Positions 60,559-64,000 of a stretch of DNA of 64,000 nucleotides are shown here, in pieces. Position numbers and translations under genes: made by a program. The stretch is from positions 496,001 through 560,000 of the forward strand of contig NZ_SPSB01000001.1 of the NCBI RefSeq assembly GCF_004571135.1, in the 5' to 3' direction. Origin of the DNA: Algoriphagus kandeliae (lineage in GTDB: Bacteria; Bacteroidota; Bacteroidia; Cytophagales; Cyclobacteriaceae). Under the pieces are notes generated by a model. It did not search any database, had not been told where the DNA came from, and saw nothing but the letters and a program-made list of their open reading frames with translations. How positions within the stretch are numbered: position 1 is the stretch's first letter; every line of letters begins with the position of its first letter.

Positions 60559-62551
60559 CCTTTATCATTTTTAGAGCCCATTTCAAATGATTTTTTGTCA
60601 AGTCCTTTCCAATCATTTTCTTGGAAACATTTTGTATTTCAGTTGCTAGTTCTTTATGTATCGATAATATTTTATCAAAACTATCCTCTAATTGAAAATC
60701 ATCTGCTTCAACATTCATATAAAAAAAGAGATCGATGATATTTAACAAAAGCCAATAAAAACCTTCGTTCAATTTCCCTTCAGACTCCATTTTTTTAAGC
60801 AGTTTACGATAACCATATAAGGTGTCCACGTTGTTGGCCAATAAATAATATTCCCGAAGCTTTCTAGTATGTTCTCGGTATTGTTTCAATCCTTTTTCAG
60901 TAAACAACCTTTTTTGCAAAGCCAACAAACCATTTATGTGGGTTGCCATTATATTCAATGTGCTATGGTTTTCTATCAAAGTGGCTTCTTGAATATCTCC
61001 TGCTTCATCAGTAATTCTATCAATAAATCGATCGATCAACTGTAAACTTAACAAAGGGTCATCATCCTGCTCAATCGATTTCCACAATTCCAGCAATTCC
61101 ACGTCATTCAATACCAATCGCTCTGGCATTGGCATGGCTTCTATGTTATTGTGGATGGGGTAGTAATAAAATATTGTGTCCTTCCCAGAAGGTTTTACTG
61201 GGATCAAAGGACGATTGGCAAAGTAACGCAATTGCTCCTCGCTCAGTCGAACAATTCGGCTACCGTTAATCGAAATATTTGAAAAATTACCGCCGGAAAT
61301 ATACCCTCGTTGATTGTCTTCATTTTCGTTAATAACCTCCAAGGTTTTTGCACTCCAATCCAATATAAAGCGCAAATCATAGGCGTCTTCTCTATCTTCT
61401 GAAATCTGTTCTTCTGGTTTTGGTTCTGTAAAGGTTAATGTACTAATATCGCAGGGTTTTAATAAATCATGTTCTTGGTAATCTGTTTTATCTGTTACAT
61501 ACAAAATAGCAGATTCGTAATTGCCGCCATTTTTAACCCCTTTCCAGGCCATATTAGTAAAGTTCACCGAACCTACGATAGTGAAAACTTTAGAATCACC
61601 TATCAACTCGTATACTTTAGAATGGTTCCTTCGGTAGCCTTTGGTAGCTTCTACGTCGTTTACCTCCTTCCAATTGATTCCCATGGAAGCAACTTCCTCA
61701 TATAGAACCTTATCAATGGCGACAACATCTACATTTTCAAAGGGGAGGGAAAAACTGATATCAGCACACTCCGTGAGATCTTTAAATTCCTTAAAAAGCC
61801 CCGATGACGTGGGGTAGTAGGGTGAAATTACATTTACTCTTTGAAATGGTAAGCCCTTGTTCAATTCATCCTTGATGAACTTAATAAAACTAACGAATGT
61901 ACCATCGTGAAATTCATTTCTACGGGCACTGTTGAAATAATACAAATTCGGATTTTGATTCGTATAACCGACTTGTCGAAAAAACCTATCTATTTCATTA
62001 TCTGCCTTACTCCATGATTCTGTCTCATCAAACCTTTCATTAAAAAATGTATTCCTAAGATCACGAAGGTATTCCTTAAGTTCATCTTTGAACTTTCTCG
62101 GGAAAAATTCATTACTCTTTAAACTCAAATAACTGAATCCTTCAAGATTACTGCACCAACCCGCTTCTGTAATATTGTTCGATCCTGTAACCACCAAAAG
62201 CTCCCAATCTTCCAGTAGAATAAAACTATGTTTGGGATGAAAGCAAGGTTTAACACCTGCTACTTTGGGTATATCTATGGTTCGTACCACATAGTCTAGG
62301 TTAATTCCTTTTTGAGCCTTGGCATGGAAATCACAATACACGGTGATGGGTGGCAGTTCGTGTTGAAACTTACGCCACAGGATAGCGTTTTGGATACGGT
62401 TTTCACCAAACGGAATATCGGGAAAGAAAAGTGGCAGTAGATAATTTTCAAAAAAGTCCGGTTCAAAATTGAAGGTATGGAACACCGCAGCACGAACTTT
62501 CCGCCCGTTCATTTTTTCTTTTAAATGTTCAGCGAGTATAACAGTCCCCAT
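60542..62551 (-). CDS. Phospholipase-D-like (HxK) nuclease-type protein
   Basis: 669 residues. Two PLD half-sites: HPK at 105-107 followed by VVTGSNNITEAGW, and NHSKVYEL near 305 followed by IVGSVNFTNMAW. Both keep the catalytic His and Lys and the GSxN block; the Asp of the classic HKD motif is not at the usual distance. Such proteins in helicase operons act as nucleases rather than lipases. The C-terminal ~200 residues are helical with no family I know. The ATG overlaps the stop of the upstream gene by one base and the end overlaps the helicase start by 17 bases, so translation is coupled. Confidence 0.82.
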   Translation of the reverse strand: MGTVILAEHLKEKMNGRKVRAAVFHTFNFEPDFFENYLLPLFFPDIPFGENRIQNAILWRKFQHELPPITVYCDFHAKAQKGINLDYVVRTIDIPKVAGVKPCFHPKHSFILLEDWELLVVTGSNNITEAGWCSNLEGFSYLSLKSNEFFPRKFKDELKEYLRDLRNTFFNERFDETESWSKADNEIDRFFRQVGYTNQNPNLYYFNSARRNEFHDGTFVSFIKFIKDELNKGLPFQRVNVISPYYPTSSGLFKEFKDLTECADISFSLPFENVDVVAIDKVLYEEVASMGINWKEVNDVEATKGYRRNHSKVYELIGDSKVFTIVGSVNFTNMAWKGVKNGGNYESAILYVTDKTDYQEHDLLKPCDISTLTFTEPKPEEQISEDREDAYDLRFILDWSAKTLEVINENEDNQRGYISGGNFSNISINGSRIVRLSEEQLRYFANRPLIPVKPSGKDTIFYYYPIHNNIEAMPMPERLVLNDVELLELWKSIEQDDDPLLSLQLIDRFIDRITDEAGDIQEATLIENHSTLNIMATHINGLLALQKRLFTEKGLKQYREHTRKLREYYLLANNVDTLYGYRKLLKKMESEGKLNEGFYWLLLNIIDLFFYMNVEADDFQLEDSFDKILSIHKELATEIQNVSKKMIGKDLTKNHLKWALKMIKDEVAR

Positions 62552-63705
62552 TACAACATAATTTGTTTGTAAAGTGAAATATAAGTGGGGAAGAAATAAA
62601 TATTTTCAAAATCCGAGTCTTTATCAAAAGACTCGATAGTTTTGGCCCCATCGGAATAATAGACCTTTACTTCTCCGTTTTCCTCCTTCAACCAAGGTGC
62701 ATTTTTACGGTTCTCGCTGATGTATTTATTACGCTCAATAGCTGTTTTGACAATCTCGAAAGGCGGATTTTGTAAACTTGCATTTAGGGAATCCAGCACA
62801 GAATCGTTGAATTCATAATTCAATTTGGGTGGAAAGGAATTAAAGATGGGCATCTTTTCAATTTTGGAACGCGACCAATTGGGTTCATCCTGTAATGTTC
62901 GGAACAGGAATGCATAGGGGGTAAGTATCTGTTCCGCATGTTTTATTCGTATCAGTCTTTGATTTAATGATTCATTATCACTTAATGCTAATAAATCATC
63001 GATAAAAGAATAGAGCTGAAATCCTTCCACTTGAGTTAATTCTGGATGTGTATTAAAAATATTGAAAAGTGTATTTTGGACATGATCTCCATCAACTTCG
63101 AGTAGGACCTTTTGATAAAAAAGTTTTTCTACTTCTGTAACAGACCGTAACATTTCTGCAAAAAGTAATAAGTTGTCCTCATCCATGGTGATTACATCTT
63201 CCTTCAATAGCTTGTCGACTAATGGACGTAGGGGTAAACCATTTACTTTTGATTCCAAGGAACTTTCTATCAGCTGCTGAAACTCATCCCGTTTTCGAAT
63301 TCCTATTTCTGTAAAAGGTCGATTGTATTTACCATAAATACCGTAGCTTTTTTGATTGCTCAATAAGGTATGTTCAGGTTTTAAGCTAAAAGTATAAGGT
63401 GAGTTACTCACTTTCTTGCGGATAAAATCGATGCCATTAAAGCCCCCCTCATTAAGATGTAATACCCGGGAAAATCCACAGGCCTGTTCGAATTTGAGGA
63501 AGAAAGGCAGAAAACCAGACGGATTCCTTTCCCCATAAAAATACCAAGCATAGGACATGACTTGGAAATCGGTGAGATTAATTGAGACCGTAGATAAATA
63601 TTTAATTATACTTCTGCCTAAGGATTGCCAAATAGGCTGAAAACCTAAGGGGTCTCGAGAACCCTTAATTCTAAAATTGGGATCTTGCTTGGTGAAGAAA
63701 AGCAT
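62551..63705 (-). CDS. 384-residue protein of the helicase/PLD operon, function unknown
   Basis: Not recognised. The opening block has KGSRDPLGFQPIWQSLGR followed by IIKYLSTVSINLTDFQVMSYAW, a motif-like start that may be shared by similar genes in helicase/PLD operons (impression from memory, not checked). Soluble, no signal peptide. It ends in YFFPTYISLYKQIML with the stop overlapping the PLD ATG by one base. Second half helical. Possibly the target-recognition or regulatory subunit of the module (inference). Confidence 0.75.
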   Translation of the reverse strand: MLFFTKQDPNFRIKGSRDPLGFQPIWQSLGRSIIKYLSTVSINLTDFQVMSYAWYFYGERNPSGFLPFFLKFEQACGFSRVLHLNEGGFNGIDFIRKKVSNSPYTFSLKPEHTLLSNQKSYGIYGKYNRPFTEIGIRKRDEFQQLIESSLESKVNGLPLRPLVDKLLKEDVITMDEDNLLLFAEMLRSVTEVEKLFYQKVLLEVDGDHVQNTLFNIFNTHPELTQVEGFQLYSFIDDLLALSDNESLNQRLIRIKHAEQILTPYAFLFRTLQDEPNWSRSKIEKMPIFNSFPPKLNYEFNDSVLDSLNASLQNPPFEIVKTAIERNKYISENRKNAPWLKEENGEVKVYYSDGAKTIESFDKDSDFENIYFFPTYISLYKQIML

Positions 63706-63800
63706 AAAATTAAAGCATACTGTTTATTAAAATACCACGAGCTAAGAAGGTGTAACTAGATATATTAAAGATAGGGAAATGACATTTTACAAGTAAATAT

Positions 63801-64000
63801 TTACTTACCCCGAAGAATAATAAATCCTTTTTCTTTTCTTTCTGAAGGATGGGTAAATGGTAATCTTTTAAGTCCTTCTACGAATATTTCACCTCTGGTT
63901 TTCTCACTTTGGTCGATTTCAAAAGAAATGACTGCTTCAATTTTGAAATCGCGATCAAACGGTAAAATCAATACATGACGGGCCTGAACCTGAATTCCAA
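63801..64000 (-). CDS. C-terminal end of a further gene (cut by window edge)
   Basis: Read leftward, the frame from 63998 is open for 65 codons and ends with TAA at 63801-63803. It encodes ...RHVLILPFDRDFKIEAVISF, then EIDQSEKTRGEIFVEGLKRL and a closing GFIILRGK. No start is in the window, so only the 3' end is seen. It lies 95 bases upstream of the 384-residue gene on the same strand, close enough to be part of the same operon. Not recognised. Confidence 0.55.
   Translation of the reverse strand, partial: GIQVQARHVLILPFDRDFKIEAVISFEIDQSEKTRGEIFVEGLKRLPFTHPSERKEKGFIILRGK

Noticed and set aside
60542..62551. A true phospholipase D or cardiolipin synthase
   Set aside because: No membrane segments or signal peptide, atypical HKD spacing, and an operon with an SNF2 helicase point to a nuclease-type role.
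1..64000. tRNA, rRNA, tmRNA or riboswitch genes
   Set aside because: No cloverleaf, rRNA core or known riboswitch consensus was seen, including none ahead of the cobalamin adenosyltransferase.

Overview
The window looks like chromosomal DNA of a Bacteroidota bacterium, most likely a marine or freshwater member of the Cytophagales such as Algoriphagus or a close relative in the Cyclobacteriaceae. The evidence is AT-rich DNA, promoters of the Bacteroidota type (TTTG, about 20 bases, TAnnTTTG), many 'TTT..C' lipoproteins, and families typical of this phylum (TIGR02757, DUF3667, head-GIN, DUF4136, LysM/barrel proteins). The genus is inference from gene content. No rRNA, tRNA, transposase, integrase, phage gene or CRISPR array was seen, and no classical DNA-binding transcription factor was recognised.

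Layout. 1-44 kb is an ordinary housekeeping backbone. It opens with a truncated acyl-CoA ligase and arginine deiminase. A long leftward run follows (truncated globin, plsC, gatC, a large TPR membrane protein, an ABC ATPase, cobalamin adenosyltransferase, ilvE). Next come nfeD, a LysM protein, small membrane proteins, a leftward esterase / M17 aminopeptidase / ATP-grasp operon, aceK, a NUDIX hydrolase, a DUF819 permease and several envelope proteins of unknown function. Then follow an SDR, a cold-shock / DEAD-box / desaturase group, a complete RND efflux operon (adaptor, permease, outer-membrane factor), dodecin, a methyltransferase, a zinc alcohol dehydrogenase, a head-GIN protein, a GNAT, an APC permease and a Rieske oxygenase.

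44-57 kb is an accessory region built around four clusters of one composite repeat (about 44.28-45.17, 50.53-51.04, 53.76-54.81 and 55.85-56.99 kb). The unit is about 285-335 bp and appears 13 times, always in the same orientation, as ordered hairpin modules. One module has two interleaved inverted repeats (pseudoknot-like topology) in two versions that differ by four compensatory base-pair changes. A second layer of roughly 20-bp palindromes (CCTGCC...GGCAGG) appears inserted into several unrelated hosts. Between clusters lie a phosphatidylserine-decarboxylase-like gene with an unknown 587-residue partner, a membrane class III cyclase with a Thr in the adenine-specifying position, two duplicated lipoproteins, a DUF3667 protein and a DUF4136 protein.

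57-64 kb holds a tightly overlapping leftward operon: an unknown 384-residue protein, a two-HxK phospholipase-D-type protein and a 1151-residue SNF2-type helicase, with a further gene cut by the window edge upstream. It has the build of an anti-phage or restriction-like module but does not match the full composition of any system I can name.

The most interesting signals are the composite repeat with covarying, pseudoknot-like pairing, the nested mini-palindromes, and the helicase/PLD operon.
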